From JAAELZ01 sp965209105 (lineage in GTDB: Bacteria; Pseudomonadota; Gammaproteobacteria; Arenicellales; Poriferihabitantaceae), in assembly GCA_965209105.1 (NCBI GenBank), contig CBDBQB010000033.1:62001-126000 (forward strand): 64,000 bases of DNA, in the 5' to 3' direction. This document shows positions 40,450 through 49,303 of the stretch, piece by piece. Position numbers and translations under genes: made by a program. Within the stretch, counting starts at the first letter, position 1. Each line of letters begins with the position of its first letter. The notes beneath the pieces were generated by a model. That model ran no database searches. It was not told where the DNA came from and was given only the letters and a program-made list of their open reading frames with translations.

Positions 40450-41172
40450 ATGCGACAATTAATCGGTAATTTCTTGTTCGTCGTTGGGCAATTTATTTCG
40501 ACCATACTATTTACGCCTTTCGCGCTGCTACTCGTCCCCTTCTTAAACTCTCTACAAAAAGCGCAGGTGGTGGGCTATTGGGCGCGTTATATCCGTTGGT
40601 CTCTGAAGGTCTTTTGTGGGATTGATCACCGCGTTCAAGGGCAAGAAAATTTACCGAGCACGCCATCGGTCATCTTATCAAATCATCAATCTGCTTGGGA
40701 AACGATTCTCTTTCAAACTATCTTTCCCGCCCATTCTTATTTGCTTAAAAAGGAACTACTCTGGTTGCCATTTTTCGGTTGGAGCTTGGCGACAAATGAG
40801 CCTATCGCAATCAACCGTGGAAAAAAAACACAGGCTTTGCAGCAATTAATTACGCAGGGAAAACAACGTCTCGCTGACGGTCGCTGGATCGCTATTTTCC
40901 CCGAAGGCACGCGTATGCCAGTGGGTCAACCCGGCGAATTTCAGGCGGGCGGTGCGTATATCGCAGTCAAAGCTAATGTTCCCGTCATACCCGTTGCGCA
41001 TAATGCGGGGGTATTTTGGAACAAAAAGCATCCATTCAGAAAAAACCCCGGAACAATCGATGTTGTGATTGGGCCAGCGATTCAAACCAGCGGCCGAAAG
41101 CCACGTGATGTCAACAAGGAAGCGAAAGACTGGATATTGACAGCAATGGATACCCTTGCAAAGCAAGTATAA
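40450..41172 (+). CDS. plsC: 1-acyl-sn-glycerol-3-phosphate acyltransferase
   Basis: Membrane-bound acyltransferase making phosphatidic acid from lysophosphatidic acid. The N-terminal membrane segment (about 8-32) is followed by the catalytic motif SNHQSAWET (HX4E, a common variant of HX4D), then AINRGKK-type and FPEGTRMPVGQPG motifs. The 240-residue length fits. It is the last gene of the glyQ-glyS-MazG-gmhB-plsC run, an order common in gammaproteobacteria. Confidence 0.92.
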   Translation: MRQLIGNFLFVVGQFISTILFTPFALLLVPFLNSLQKAQVVGYWARYIRWSLKVFCGIDHRVQGQENLPSTPSVILSNHQSAWETILFQTIFPAHSYLLKKELLWLPFFGWSLATNEPIAINRGKKTQALQQLITQGKQRLADGRWIAIFPEGTRMPVGQPGEFQAGGAYIAVKANVPVIPVAHNAGVFWNKKHPFRKNPGTIDVVIGPAIQTSGRKPRDVNKEAKDWILTAMDTLAKQV

Positions 41173-41212
41173 AGCCGCGCCTAATTAAACCAGAGTTCAC
41201 TCAGTCGGCAAG

Positions 41213-41812
41213 CTAGCCAATATGCGATAACTTGAGTAGTTTTCGTATGTCCTTTTTGATTAACTTCGGTTCCAAGGTAGGCGAGAAATGCATCATTACA
41301 TTACCCAAGGGATCGACCAGGAATATTGAGTTTTGATCAATCTCTAAGCCTCGTACATTGCGGTGTATTTGTTCAGCGACGCCATTGTTCGAGGAGTACA
41401 CCACGGTTAAATCAGGATGCGAGGCCCACATTTTGGTGTTGGATTCCGATTGACCCGCAGGCTCTAATATCGCCAAGCGACTCAGACGCTTAACGTCTTT
41501 GCCCAGCGCGATGCGAAGTTGACGCGTATTGTATAAGGACTGGCTACACGCCTCGTCACAATCACCGTTAACAAAATGAACCAAGGTCCAGACCTTTTCT
41601 ATGTCTGCATTGGCATACGAGTGGCCGTTAATGGTGAGATGATTAAATGGTTCCAAGGTAAAGATGGACTCAAGCAAATCTCCGTTATTGGTCGAATTGC
41701 TGGGGTGCATTGATTCGGGCAGCAGTTTGTACCACGCGAATGCGATCGTTAGGGGGATCAAAAACCAGGCGAATATTAATACTAGTTTTCGTTGATTGCC
41801 GTTTTGCTTCAT
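41213..41812 (-). CDS. SCO/thioredoxin-like cytochrome oxidase assembly protein
   Basis: A 199-residue membrane-anchored protein probably delivering or reducing copper for oxidase assembly. One N-terminal membrane segment (about 9-28) is followed by a thioredoxin-like domain with WTLVHFVNGDCDEACSQ, giving a CxxxC pair (C85, C89) as in Sco proteins. A later SIFLVDPLGNVMMHF is typical of the fold. I started it at the Met that overlaps the SURF1 stop by 4 bp, because the upstream in-frame residues belong to SURF1 in another frame. It is the last gene of the leftward SURF1 pair. Confidence 0.8.
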   Translation of the reverse strand: MKQNGNQRKLVLIFAWFLIPLTIAFAWYKLLPESMHPSNSTNNGDLLESIFTLEPFNHLTINGHSYANADIEKVWTLVHFVNGDCDEACSQSLYNTRQLRIALGKDVKRLSRLAILEPAGQSESNTKMWASHPDLTVVYSSNNGVAEQIHRNVRGLEIDQNSIFLVDPLGNVMMHFSPTLEPKLIKKDIRKLLKLSHIG

Positions 41813-42504
41813 GATTTTCTTCTTAGCCAAATAATGCCATAAATTATTAATGTAAGCGCCAGCCCCAACCACTGCACGGCATAGCCAAAATGCTTGGTGT
41901 CGGTCATAACCAATGCTTTCCAAATGCGCTGATAGGCATCCGGCGCATTGTCTTCTAAGACCAAAACCACGGGTTCTAAACGCCTTTTCAACATGCTCCC
42001 AAATACCGAAATATCAAGGTATAGCGCAGCCTTGGGCCAGGTATTTGAGTTTAATGCCGCGGGCAAAACCGACTCGCCCAATTCAACACCCCGTTGAGGA
42101 TGGTAAATAACACCTGATAAATTTTTCGATGCCCCGTCTAAAGATTTATTCAGTGTTGCTGCCGATTCGGCCCAACCCCGATTTACTAATATTGTGGTCG
42201 ACTGATCGTCTAAAAGAAAAGGCGAAATGACTTCAAAACCAAGCCGCCCTTGGTAAATTTTATTCTCTAACAGTATATCGCGACCGAGCACCCACTGGCC
42301 GCGCAGATATGTATCACGAAAATAGTACGGCGACCAATCATCTGGTTTGGCCATAAGTGCATTAAGTGGCTCGGCGTCTCTTAATGCCGATATTGCGCGC
42401 TTTTCCATACCACGCTGGTATTGCCATATAGCCATACCTAACAACAAAGCCAATCCGAGCAGGTAAAGTATGATAAAAATGCTCTTTATTCTTGTTTGGC
42501 TCAT
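41809..42504 (-). CDS. SURF1 family cytochrome oxidase assembly protein
   Basis: Inner-membrane protein that helps insert heme A into oxidase subunit I. An N-terminal membrane segment (about 7-26, IFIILYLLGLALLLGMAIWQ) and a C-terminal one (about 207-226, GYAVQWLGLALTLIIYGIIW) flank a periplasmic domain. The domain carries the family motifs RGQWVLGRDILLENKIYQGR and TTILVNRGW. Length 231 is normal. It is divergent from the DUF2909 gene with only 12 bp between the start codons. Confidence 0.92.
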   Translation of the reverse strand: MSQTRIKSIFIILYLLGLALLLGMAIWQYQRGMEKRAISALRDAEPLNALMAKPDDWSPYYFRDTYLRGQWVLGRDILLENKIYQGRLGFEVISPFLLDDQSTTILVNRGWAESAATLNKSLDGASKNLSGVIYHPQRGVELGESVLPAALNSNTWPKAALYLDISVFGSMLKRRLEPVVLVLEDNAPDAYQRIWKALVMTDTKHFGYAVQWLGLALTLIIYGIIWLRRKS

Positions 42505-42516
42505 CGGGCAATTTCT

Positions 42517-42732
42517 ATGCTGCTTTTTAAACTCATTATCGTCATTTTATTGATATTCGTCGTCATCAGCTTATTCACCGCATTATATAGTCTCAACAAA
42601 GATGAGGGGGACTCTACTCGTATCGTCAAAGCCCTGGCCATCCGGGTTGGATTATCGATCTTTATCTTTGTGCTGCTACTAATCGGCGCAAAATTTGGCT
42701 TGATCGAGCCGAATACGCACCTCCCTTACTAG
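42517..42732 (+). CDS. DUF2909 twin-transmembrane protein
   Basis: A 71-residue protein with two membrane segments (about 3-23 and 44-64) joined by a short loop with LYSLNKDEGDSTRIVKAL, matching the small DUF2909 family regularly found in proteobacterial cox clusters. I placed the start at the second in-frame ATG, as the seven upstream codons overlap the SURF1 start region. Its role in oxidase assembly is inferred from location only. Confidence 0.8.
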   Translation: MLLFKLIIVILLIFVVISLFTALYSLNKDEGDSTRIVKALAIRVGLSIFIFVLLLIGAKFGLIEPNTHLPY

Positions 42733-42739
42733 AACATAA

Positions 42740-42768
42740 AAAAAGCGCTACGTCAGGTAGCGCTTTTT
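42740..42768. terminator. Bidirectional rho-independent terminator
   Basis: GCGCTAC / GTAGCGC with a 5-base loop, flanked by an A run on one side and a T run on the other. It ends the rightward DUF2909 gene and the leftward oxidase subunit III transcript, which face each other here. Confidence 0.92.
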
Positions 42769-42788
42769 CGCTGGGTGATTCGATTCAA

Positions 42789-43655
42789 TCAGAGCCAATA
42801 TACAAATATAAATAGACCTAACCAGACGACATCTACAAAGTGCCAATACCAAGCCGCCGCTTCAAAGGCGAAGTGATTCTTCGGCGTAAAGTGGCCTTTA
42901 ATTGCTCGAAACAATACCACGGTTAAAATGATCGCGCCCAGCGTGACATGAAAGCCGTGAAAGCCCGTCAACATAAAGAAGGTTGAGCCATAGATACCCG
43001 TGCCCAGCGTCAAATTATCGTGATACGCTTCTTGGTACTCTACTGCTTGTAAAAATACGAAAAGGAAACCCAAGGCCACCGTTAGGGCCAAGCCGATAAT
43101 TAACTGCTTACGATTATCATGCTTTAAGGCATGGTGCGCCCATGTGACCGTCGCACCTGAGGTCAATAGAATCAAGGTATTGATTGCAGGCAAGCCCCAT
43201 GCTCCCATGGCATGGTAATCGCCTCCGAGTTCACCCGGGCCATTGGTCGGCCATACCGCTTTGAAACCATCCCAGAGTACGCGATTGGTTTCAACGCCAT
43301 CACCCTCTCCACCCAACCACGGCACAGATAAAACCCGCGCATAGAGTAAGGCGCCGAAAAAGGCCGCGAAAAACATCACTTCAGAGAATATAAACCAACT
43401 CATACCTAAACGAAACGAGGAGTCTTCCCACGCATTATAGGTATTATTTTCGCTCTCTCTAATGACCTGACCAAACCATCCAAACAACATGTAGATGAGA
43501 ATGATCGCGCCAACAATCATCACATACTTTGCGTTCGTGCTGCCATTTAATAAATTAATAAATCCTACGATCAGCGTGGTTAAACCCACTGACCCAATAA
43601 TGGGCCACGTAGTGCCATGCGGAACGTAATACTGATTATCTGCTGTATTGGCCAT
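42789..43655 (-). CDS. ctaE: Cytochrome c oxidase subunit III
   Basis: Membrane subunit of the aa3-type oxidase. Seven hydrophobic segments over 288 residues; the family segments WFIFSEVMFFAAFFGALLYA, GATVTWAHHALK, GSTFFMLTGFHGFHVTLGA and WYWHFVDVVWLGLF are all present. It is the last structural gene of the leftward ctaC-ctaD-small protein-ctaG-ctaE operon and is followed by a strong terminator. Confidence 0.97.
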   Translation of the reverse strand: MANTADNQYYVPHGTTWPIIGSVGLTTLIVGFINLLNGSTNAKYVMIVGAIILIYMLFGWFGQVIRESENNTYNAWEDSSFRLGMSWFIFSEVMFFAAFFGALLYARVLSVPWLGGEGDGVETNRVLWDGFKAVWPTNGPGELGGDYHAMGAWGLPAINTLILLTSGATVTWAHHALKHDNRKQLIIGLALTVALGFLFVFLQAVEYQEAYHDNLTLGTGIYGSTFFMLTGFHGFHVTLGAIILTVVLFRAIKGHFTPKNHFAFEAAAWYWHFVDVVWLGLFIFVYWL

Positions 43656-43671
43656 GATTGCCTCGTTGAAA

Positions 43672-44193
43672 TTAACTTTTAATAGATTTAGTAAATAGGG
43701 TATAGGACAAAGTCACTATATCCACCTCCTCGGGTATATCCGGATCGATGATGAATGTCAGTGGCATTGTCCGCTTTTCGTTTGCCTTAAAGGCTTGTTC
43801 AGTAAAACAAAAACATTCCGTCTTATTAAAGTGTGCAGCGGCTTCAGTCGGCGCAACGCTGGGGACAGATTGGCTGATGACGTCACGATCAAGCAAATTC
43901 TCCGCCGTATAGTTGGCATGATAAACCTGACCGGGGTGCACCATCATACTGTACTGATCTGGGCGGAAATTCCATGGCCCCGACTCATTAACACTTGAAA
44001 CAAATTCGACTTTAATCAATCTATCTTCGGCCACATTCTGTCGAGCCGCTTGAGCCGACGAAATCGCCCCCGTTTTGCCATTTAATCCGGTGATATCACA
44101 AAACACATCGTATAAAGGCACCAGCAAATATCCGAAGCCAAACATCACGACAGGGATCAAAATCAATTTCTGCAAGTTTCGCTTCGCATTCAT
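43672..44193 (-). CDS. ctaG: Cytochrome c oxidase assembly protein CtaG/Cox11
   Basis: Copper chaperone for the CuB centre of subunit I. A single N-terminal membrane anchor (about 10-30) precedes the periplasmic domain with YDVFCDITGLNGKTG, PWNFRPDQYSMMVHPG and the copper motif NKTECFCFTEQ (CFCF). Length 173 is typical. Its ATG overlaps the stop of a 36-residue upstream membrane gene by 4 bp. Confidence 0.96.
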   Translation of the reverse strand: MNAKRNLQKLILIPVVMFGFGYLLVPLYDVFCDITGLNGKTGAISSAQAARQNVAEDRLIKVEFVSSVNESGPWNFRPDQYSMMVHPGQVYHANYTAENLLDRDVISQSVPSVAPTEAAAHFNKTECFCFTEQAFKANEKRTMPLTFIIDPDIPEEVDIVTLSYTLFTKSIKS

Positions 44194-44300
44194 AACGATA
44201 TTCCACTATTTGAAACCAGATAGAAAAAAATCGCCAACACTGCAATGGCCAAACACGCCAGCGCAATCGCCGTCACTTTGATTTTGTTTTGTGTGTTCAC
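44190..44300 (-). CDS. 36-residue cytochrome oxidase small assembly protein
   Basis: A tiny gene between ctaD and ctaG: GTG start, basic NTQNKIKV, then one membrane helix (TAIALACLAIAVLAIFFYLV) and SNSGISL. Its stop overlaps the ctaG start as ATGA. Similar single-helix proteins occupy this exact position in many beta- and gammaproteobacterial cox operons, where they are annotated as small oxidase assembly proteins. Position, topology and coupling support it. The biochemical role is unknown. Confidence 0.75.
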   Translation of the reverse strand: MNTQNKIKVTAIALACLAIAVLAIFFYLVSNSGISL

Positions 44301-44356
44301 GATAAGACGGGGTTAATAAGTGTGCTCACAATAATTTATTGTCAGCCCAATCGTCA

Positions 44357-45931
44357 CTACTTAACGTCCGGCTGGTCGGTAAACGTATGGTAGGGCGGCG
44401 GTGACGCGACCGTCCACTCCAGCCCTTCTGCGCCATCCCAAACCTGACTCGTTGCCTTTTCGCCGCCGCGAATTGTTTTAAGAATGATATAGACAAATAA
44501 TACTTGGCTCAGCCCGAAACCAAAGGCACCGAGAGATGAAATCATATTGAAATCAGCGAACTGAACTGAATAATCAGGAATACGGCGTGGCATACCCGCT
44601 AGCCCAACGAAGTGCTGCGGGAAGAATAGGATGTTCACAAAGATCGTCGACATCCAGAAATGGAACTTGCCCAAACCTTCGTCATACATATTGCCCGTCC
44701 ATTTAGGCAGCCAATAATAAACGGCAGCCATCACGCCAAATATTGCGCCCGGAACCAATACGTAGTGAAAGTGTGCCACCACGAAATAAGTATCGTGATA
44801 TTGGAAATCTACTGGCGTTAGCGCCAACATCAAGCCAGAAAAACCGCCGATGGTGAACATAATAACGAAACCAATCGAAAACAACATCGGTGTTTCAAAG
44901 GTCAAGGAACCGCGCCACATGGTGGACACCCAGTTAAACACTTTAACCCCTGTCGGGACCGCAATTAACATTGTTGCCATCATAAAGAACAGCTCACCTT
45001 CAACCGGCATTCCCACCGTAAACATATGGTGCGCCCAGACGATGAAGGATAAAAATGCAATCGATGCGGTTGCATACACCATCGAGCTATAACCAAATAA
45101 TGGCTTACGCGAGAACGTCGGGATAATCTGCGAGACGATACCGAAGGCCGGTAAGATCAAGATATACACTTCAGGGTGCCCGAAGAACCAGAAAATATGC
45201 TGGAACATGACGGGGTCACCGCCTCCAGCTGCGTCAAAGAAGCTGGTCGCGAAGTATTTATCGGTCAATAGCATGGTGACCGCACCTGCCAATATCGGCA
45301 TGGTCGCGATCAATAGGTAGGCCGTAATGAACCACGTCCATACGAACAGGGGCATCTTCATGTAAGTCATGCCTGGCGCGCGTAAGTTCATGATAGTCGC
45401 AATAATGTTGATCGAACCCATGATCGAAGAAAAACCGAGCAAATGCACAGAAAAAATCAGCATGGGGAACGAAGCACCGCCTTGTAAAACCAGCGGCGGA
45501 TACATGGTCCAGCCCGCTGCGGGTGCTCCGCCTTCAACAAATAGCGTTGCGAGCAACAAAGTACCGGCGAATGGAAGAATCCAAAAACTCCAGTTATTCA
45601 TGCGCGGTAAGGCCATGTCTGGCGCACCGATCATCATTGGGATCAACCAATTTGCCAAGCCAACAAAGGCGGGCATCAGAGCGCCGAAAATCATTATCAG
45701 CGCATGCATGGTTGTCATCGAGTTAAAAAACTGCGGATCGACAAACTGCAGCCCGGGCTGAAATAATTCAGCTCGGATAATCAGCGCCATGATGCCACCG
45801 ATGAAAAACATAATGAGTGAAAACCATAGATACAATGTACCGATATCTTTATGGTTGGTGGTGGTGATCCAACGCGTCCAGCCTTTGGCGGGGCCGTGGT
45901 GATCGTGCGTATCTGCTACGTGTGCATTCAT
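44357..45931 (-). CDS. ctaD: Cytochrome c oxidase subunit I
   Basis: Catalytic subunit with heme a and the heme a3-CuB site, a proton pump. Twelve membrane segments over 524 residues. Key stretches include TTNHKDIGTLYLWF, MTTMHALIMIFGALMP, WFFGHPEVYILILPAFG (CuB histidine and the His-Tyr crosslink site), WAHHMFTVGM and DTYFVVAHFHYVLVPG (heme a3 and heme a ligands). It follows ctaC by 56 bp on the same strand. Confidence 0.98.
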   Translation of the reverse strand: MNAHVADTHDHHGPAKGWTRWITTTNHKDIGTLYLWFSLIMFFIGGIMALIIRAELFQPGLQFVDPQFFNSMTTMHALIMIFGALMPAFVGLANWLIPMMIGAPDMALPRMNNWSFWILPFAGTLLLATLFVEGGAPAAGWTMYPPLVLQGGASFPMLIFSVHLLGFSSIMGSINIIATIMNLRAPGMTYMKMPLFVWTWFITAYLLIATMPILAGAVTMLLTDKYFATSFFDAAGGGDPVMFQHIFWFFGHPEVYILILPAFGIVSQIIPTFSRKPLFGYSSMVYATASIAFLSFIVWAHHMFTVGMPVEGELFFMMATMLIAVPTGVKVFNWVSTMWRGSLTFETPMLFSIGFVIMFTIGGFSGLMLALTPVDFQYHDTYFVVAHFHYVLVPGAIFGVMAAVYYWLPKWTGNMYDEGLGKFHFWMSTIFVNILFFPQHFVGLAGMPRRIPDYSVQFADFNMISSLGAFGFGLSQVLFVYIILKTIRGGEKATSQVWDGAEGLEWTVASPPPYHTFTDQPDVK

Positions 45932-45987
45932 GAAATTAACCTCTAATCTTTAAGTTCTGTTCTGTTGAGCTTGGCTTATTGCTTGGC

Positions 45988-47115
45988 TTATCGCTTCGCT
46001 TTGACATCTGATGGCTGAACTAAATCGCCGACAGCATTACCCAAACCATTGCGTTGAAAGGTCGTGACCGCTGCAATATCTGCGTCGCTCAACTGTCCAG
46101 CATAGGCCTGCATAGCAGTGCCCGGGCGGCCATTCATAATCGTATTTAAGTGCTCACCCACATCACCCATGGCAATAGGACTACCGGTAATCGCCGGGAA
46201 CACCCCTGGTATACCTTGACCACCGGCTTGATGACAGGCCACACAGCTGGTGTTGTAAACTTTCTCGCCTTGTGCAACTAAAGATTCCATATCCCAAGTC
46301 TTCGCCGAAGCTGCTTTCGCTTGTTCCGCCACAGCCGCTTGCTCAGTCACCCATGCATCGTATTCGGCTTGTTCTTTGGCGATGACAACGATAGGCATAT
46401 AGCCGTGATCCTTACCACACAATTCAGCGCACTGGCCGCGATAAGTTCCTGGTGTATTCACATTCGCCCACATGTCGTTAATAAACCCTGGTACCGCATC
46501 TTTCTTAACGGCAAAATCCGGTACCCACCATGCGTGGAGCACGTCATTAGACGTAAATAAGAAGCGTACTCGTTTGCCGACGGGGATCACCATAGGGTTA
46601 TCCACTTCCAGTAAATAATTCTCAACGGTGCTGGGGTCAATACCTGAATCGCGAGGACTGGCTTCGCGGCTTGCACTGTCAAGATTGCTAAAGAAACTAA
46701 ACCCTTCAGCGGGATACTCATACTTCCATTTCCACTGATAACCCGTGACGACAATCGTCATATCCGAATTAGAAGAGTCTTCGATTTTGATCAAAGCTTT
46801 GGCAGCGGGTATCGCCAAGGCAACCAAAATAATAACCGGAACAATCGTCCAGAGTATTTCAGCCTTGGTGCTTTCGTGAAAGGTCGCAGCTTGATGCCCC
46901 TTTGACGCACGATGGTAGATCATTGAATAAATCATTGCACCAAAGACAACAACGCCAATGGCCACACAGACCCATAAGGCCAGCATATGAAGATTGTAGA
47001 CCTCAAGACTCATATCCGTGACGCCCTTCGGCATATTCAGCCCCCACTCCGCTTTCGCGCTAAGCGTTGCGGTCGATCCCGCCAAGCCAATCGTTGCCTG
47101 TGTCGCTTTTTTCAT
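45988..47115 (-). CDS. ctaC: Cytochrome c oxidase subunit II with fused cytochrome c domain
   Basis: Electron-entry subunit. Signal region and two membrane segments (about 38-60 and 85-107) precede the CuA cupredoxin domain with VTGYQWKWKYEYP, DVLHAWWVPDF (about 192-202) and GQCAELCGKDHGYM (about 224-237). The C-terminal extension (about 280-375) holds a covalent heme site CVACH (about 291) with a distal Met segment, so this is a caa3-like subunit II that carries its own cytochrome c. First gene of the oxidase operon. The 262 bp upstream to the next gene presumably hold its promoter. Confidence 0.96.
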   Translation of the reverse strand: MKKATQATIGLAGSTATLSAKAEWGLNMPKGVTDMSLEVYNLHMLALWVCVAIGVVVFGAMIYSMIYHRASKGHQAATFHESTKAEILWTIVPVIILVALAIPAAKALIKIEDSSNSDMTIVVTGYQWKWKYEYPAEGFSFFSNLDSASREASPRDSGIDPSTVENYLLEVDNPMVIPVGKRVRFLFTSNDVLHAWWVPDFAVKKDAVPGFINDMWANVNTPGTYRGQCAELCGKDHGYMPIVVIAKEQAEYDAWVTEQAAVAEQAKAASAKTWDMESLVAQGEKVYNTSCVACHQAGGQGIPGVFPAITGSPIAMGDVGEHLNTIMNGRPGTAMQAYAGQLSDADIAAVTTFQRNGLGNAVGDLVQPSDVKAKR

Positions 47116-47377
47116 TCTGAGTTTCCTCGTAAAATTTAAGTTTGTCTATTCGCTGCTCAAAGTTGAGCAATCGATATACGTTTTGTTATGTGTTTCAGAA
47201 TCGACTTTCGTTTCTGGCTAAATCAGAAACTGTCGATTTGTTGTCGTTTTTGTGCCGCAGGCGATATTAACGAATACCGCCGCCAGTCGCAATCAACAGG
47301 CCTATGTTTTTTTGCCGAAGAAGAGTTTGGCTGACGGATGAGTGAGACTTATTAGCCACGCTATCGCTTGTCAGCAT

Positions 47378-47566
47378 CTAAACTTTAAACTTCGCCAGCT
47401 GCTCAATCACTTTACCGTAACGTTGACCGAGATCGGTCAATGCGTCGACTTCGTGCATCGCCACCGGCTGATCATCCGCTGCGATATTTTTTTGAATTCG
47501 GCGCATCTTCTTAATAATTCGCTTCAGTTCTTGTTGTAGTTCTTTTTGTTTGGCTTTCTTTGTCAT
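47378..47566 (-). CDS. Small basic helical protein, unknown
   Basis: A 62-residue soluble, Lys/Gln-rich product (MTKKAKQKELQQELKRIIKK, ending GKVIEQLAKFKV), predicted all-helical. I chose the internal Met because TAGGAGTTA lies just upstream of it and the in-frame residues before it are not protein-like. It sits between the DUF2970 gene and the oxidase structural operon on the same strand. No family recognised. Confidence 0.55.
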   Translation of the reverse strand: MTKKAKQKELQQELKRIIKKMRRIQKNIAADDQPVAMHEVDALTDLGQRYGKVIEQLAKFKV

Positions 47567-47615
47567 ATTCTTAACTCCTAATAATTTTGTTTCATTGCTG
47601 CATGCACAGGCCGAC

Positions 47616-47828
47616 CTAAGCCGTGTTGAGGAAATATTGCACGACCAGCCATACACAGGCAATAAATGAGGCTGTCACGATGACCCCAGCTATGAAAAAC
47701 TGCCAGAACTTCCCGCTTTTAAAATCTCGTTCTCGATTTGCATTCGATTGAATGCCCACCATGGCTGCCATGGCGCTCTTAATGATACTAAAATTAGACA
47801 GCTCGCTCGGCTCTGTATTGTTCGACAT
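47616..47828 (-). CDS. DUF2970 small membrane protein
   Basis: A 70-residue protein: a soluble N-terminus (SIIKSAMAAMVGIQSNANRE, then RDFKSGK) followed by one membrane helix (about 44-66, FFIAGVIVTASFIACVWLVV). This is the DUF2970 pattern (VL.SA.AA..GVQ......RDF), seen beside oxidase genes in proteobacteria. The true start is the Met 5 bp after the ctaB stop; a longer in-frame extension would run into ctaB and is not used. Function unknown. Confidence 0.8.
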   Translation of the reverse strand: MSNNTEPSELSNFSIIKSAMAAMVGIQSNANRERDFKSGKFWQFFIAGVIVTASFIACVWLVVQYFLNTA

Positions 47829-47833
47829 ATTAT

Positions 47834-48757
47834 CTAATTCAATAGCGTTGAGCGGAGCAGAATGCGCACATAGTGATCGGCCAATAAAAAGGCAAATAAT
47901 GCAGTCAAATAGAATATTGAGTAGCCAAAGGTTTTCATCGCGAACTGATCCCCTTCGGTGGAATATAACTTCCAAGCATAATATGCGAAACCCGCCCCCA
48001 GCGCGACCGCCCCAGCAAGATAGACTGTGCCACTCATAAAGACAATAAACGGCATCAGGGTCACGATTATCAGTAATATCGTATACAGTACGATGTGTAG
48101 TTTGGTAAAGGCAATGCCGTGCGTCACCGGCAGCATTGGCACATTCACCTTGGCGTATTCTTTCTGACGCTTGATCGCCAGCGCCCAAAAGTGCGGCGGC
48201 GTCCACACAAATATAATCAAAAATAGCAGCAGAGCTTCGCTGTGTAATTCTCCAGTGATAGACGTCCAGCCCAACACTGGCGGCGCGGCGCCTGCCGCCC
48301 CCCCGATGACGATATTCTGAGGTGTAGAACGTTTTAAAAACATTGTATAGATCACCGCATAGCCTATCATCGAAGCGATGGTCAGCAGCATCGTTAAAGT
48401 ATTGACAAATAAATACAACACAACTGCCGAAATCGCCGTTAAGGCCAACGCGAAAATCACCACGCTGCGCCCCTTTAACACGCCTTGTGCAATGGGCCTA
48501 TCGCGCGTGCGTTCCATGCGCGAATCAATTTCTTCGTCGATTACATGATTCAAGGCGGCGCCCGCAGCGGCTGCAAATCCGATACCAATCAAACCCCAAA
48601 ATGCCTTGTCCAATGGCACCATACCATCCACCGATAACAGCATCCCAACCAAGGCGGTGAACAATATCAACGCAACCACTTTAAGCTTGCAACAAGCGAG
48701 GTAATCCGACCAATGCAAGAAAATAGACTGGTTGGGGTAAGGTTGAATACTAGGCAT
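47834..48757 (-). CDS. ctaB: Protoheme IX farnesyltransferase (heme O synthase)
   Basis: UbiA-family membrane prenyltransferase that adds farnesyl to heme b, producing heme O for heme A synthase. The prenyl-diphosphate motif NHVIDEEIDSRMERTRDRP (about 90-108) is clear. The second conserved loop is VWTPPHFWALAIKRQKEYA (about 194-212). Eight or nine membrane segments over 307 residues. It overlaps the DUF2244 gene by 8 bp upstream. Its product's next enzyme is the COX15-type protein at the far left of the window. Confidence 0.95.
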   Translation of the reverse strand: MPSIQPYPNQSIFLHWSDYLACCKLKVVALILFTALVGMLLSVDGMVPLDKAFWGLIGIGFAAAAGAALNHVIDEEIDSRMERTRDRPIAQGVLKGRSVVIFALALTAISAVVLYLFVNTLTMLLTIASMIGYAVIYTMFLKRSTPQNIVIGGAAGAAPPVLGWTSITGELHSEALLLFLIIFVWTPPHFWALAIKRQKEYAKVNVPMLPVTHGIAFTKLHIVLYTILLIIVTLMPFIVFMSGTVYLAGAVALGAGFAYYAWKLYSTEGDQFAMKTFGYSIFYLTALFAFLLADHYVRILLRSTLLN

Positions 48758-49208
48758 AATATTTTTGCGATTGAATGGACTGCTTGAGCGCTATAAATAA
48801 ACTCGCGCGCTCCTCGTTGGTCAAAAAATTGGCCAACTCGATCCACTTACCATGAGAACCCAATAATAGCCGACTGGGCTGCCATGGATGCGCATGCTTT
48901 TGGAGATCGATTTTGACCCAATGTAAATCAAAGGCCCAAGATTTAGCTTTGTGGGTCTCGTGATGCTGAATGAGTAGCTGTTGGCCATCAATTTGAACGC
49001 TTTCGTGAATGGCGCCGCGTTTACGAATGAAATAGAACGCTGCCGCAACGGCTAAAAAATCAGCGAGCAGAAAGGGGACAAGCAGCCAAAACCCCATCAA
49101 AGCGAATCTCAAGGCAATCAATCCCAGCAGCAAGCCAAACGCTACCGCCGCCGCAAATAAGCCCCTCGGGCTCAATGAGTTATTTGGCCGAATCTTAAAT
49201 TCATCCAT
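48750..49208 (-). CDS. DUF2244 membrane protein
   Basis: A 152-residue protein. An N-terminal stretch NNSLSPRGLFAAAVAFG and two adjacent membrane segments (about 16-34 and 38-57) are followed by a soluble beta-rich domain with DLHWVKIDLQKHAHPWQPSRL and GSHGKWIELANFL. This is the DUF2244 layout, common next to ctaB and oxidase genes. It overlaps ctaB by 8 bp and is probably first in that transcript. Function unknown. Confidence 0.8.
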   Translation of the reverse strand: MDEFKIRPNNSLSPRGLFAAAVAFGLLLGLIALRFALMGFWLLVPFLLADFLAVAAAFYFIRKRGAIHESVQIDGQQLLIQHHETHKAKSWAFDLHWVKIDLQKHAHPWQPSRLLLGSHGKWIELANFLTNEERASLFIALKQSIQSQKYYA

Positions 49209-49303
49209 AAAATTTAGGACGGCTAGTCAAACAGCTTGCAGGATTCATTGTGGCGCGGTTATTGTCGATCATCTTTGTGGCTGTCCGAGACTATACACGG
49301 TGT

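Noticed and set aside
47829..48206. N-terminal extension of the DUF2970 gene into ctaB
   Set aside because: The extension is the ctaB coding sequence in another frame; DUF2970 similarity starts at the Met after the ctaB stop.
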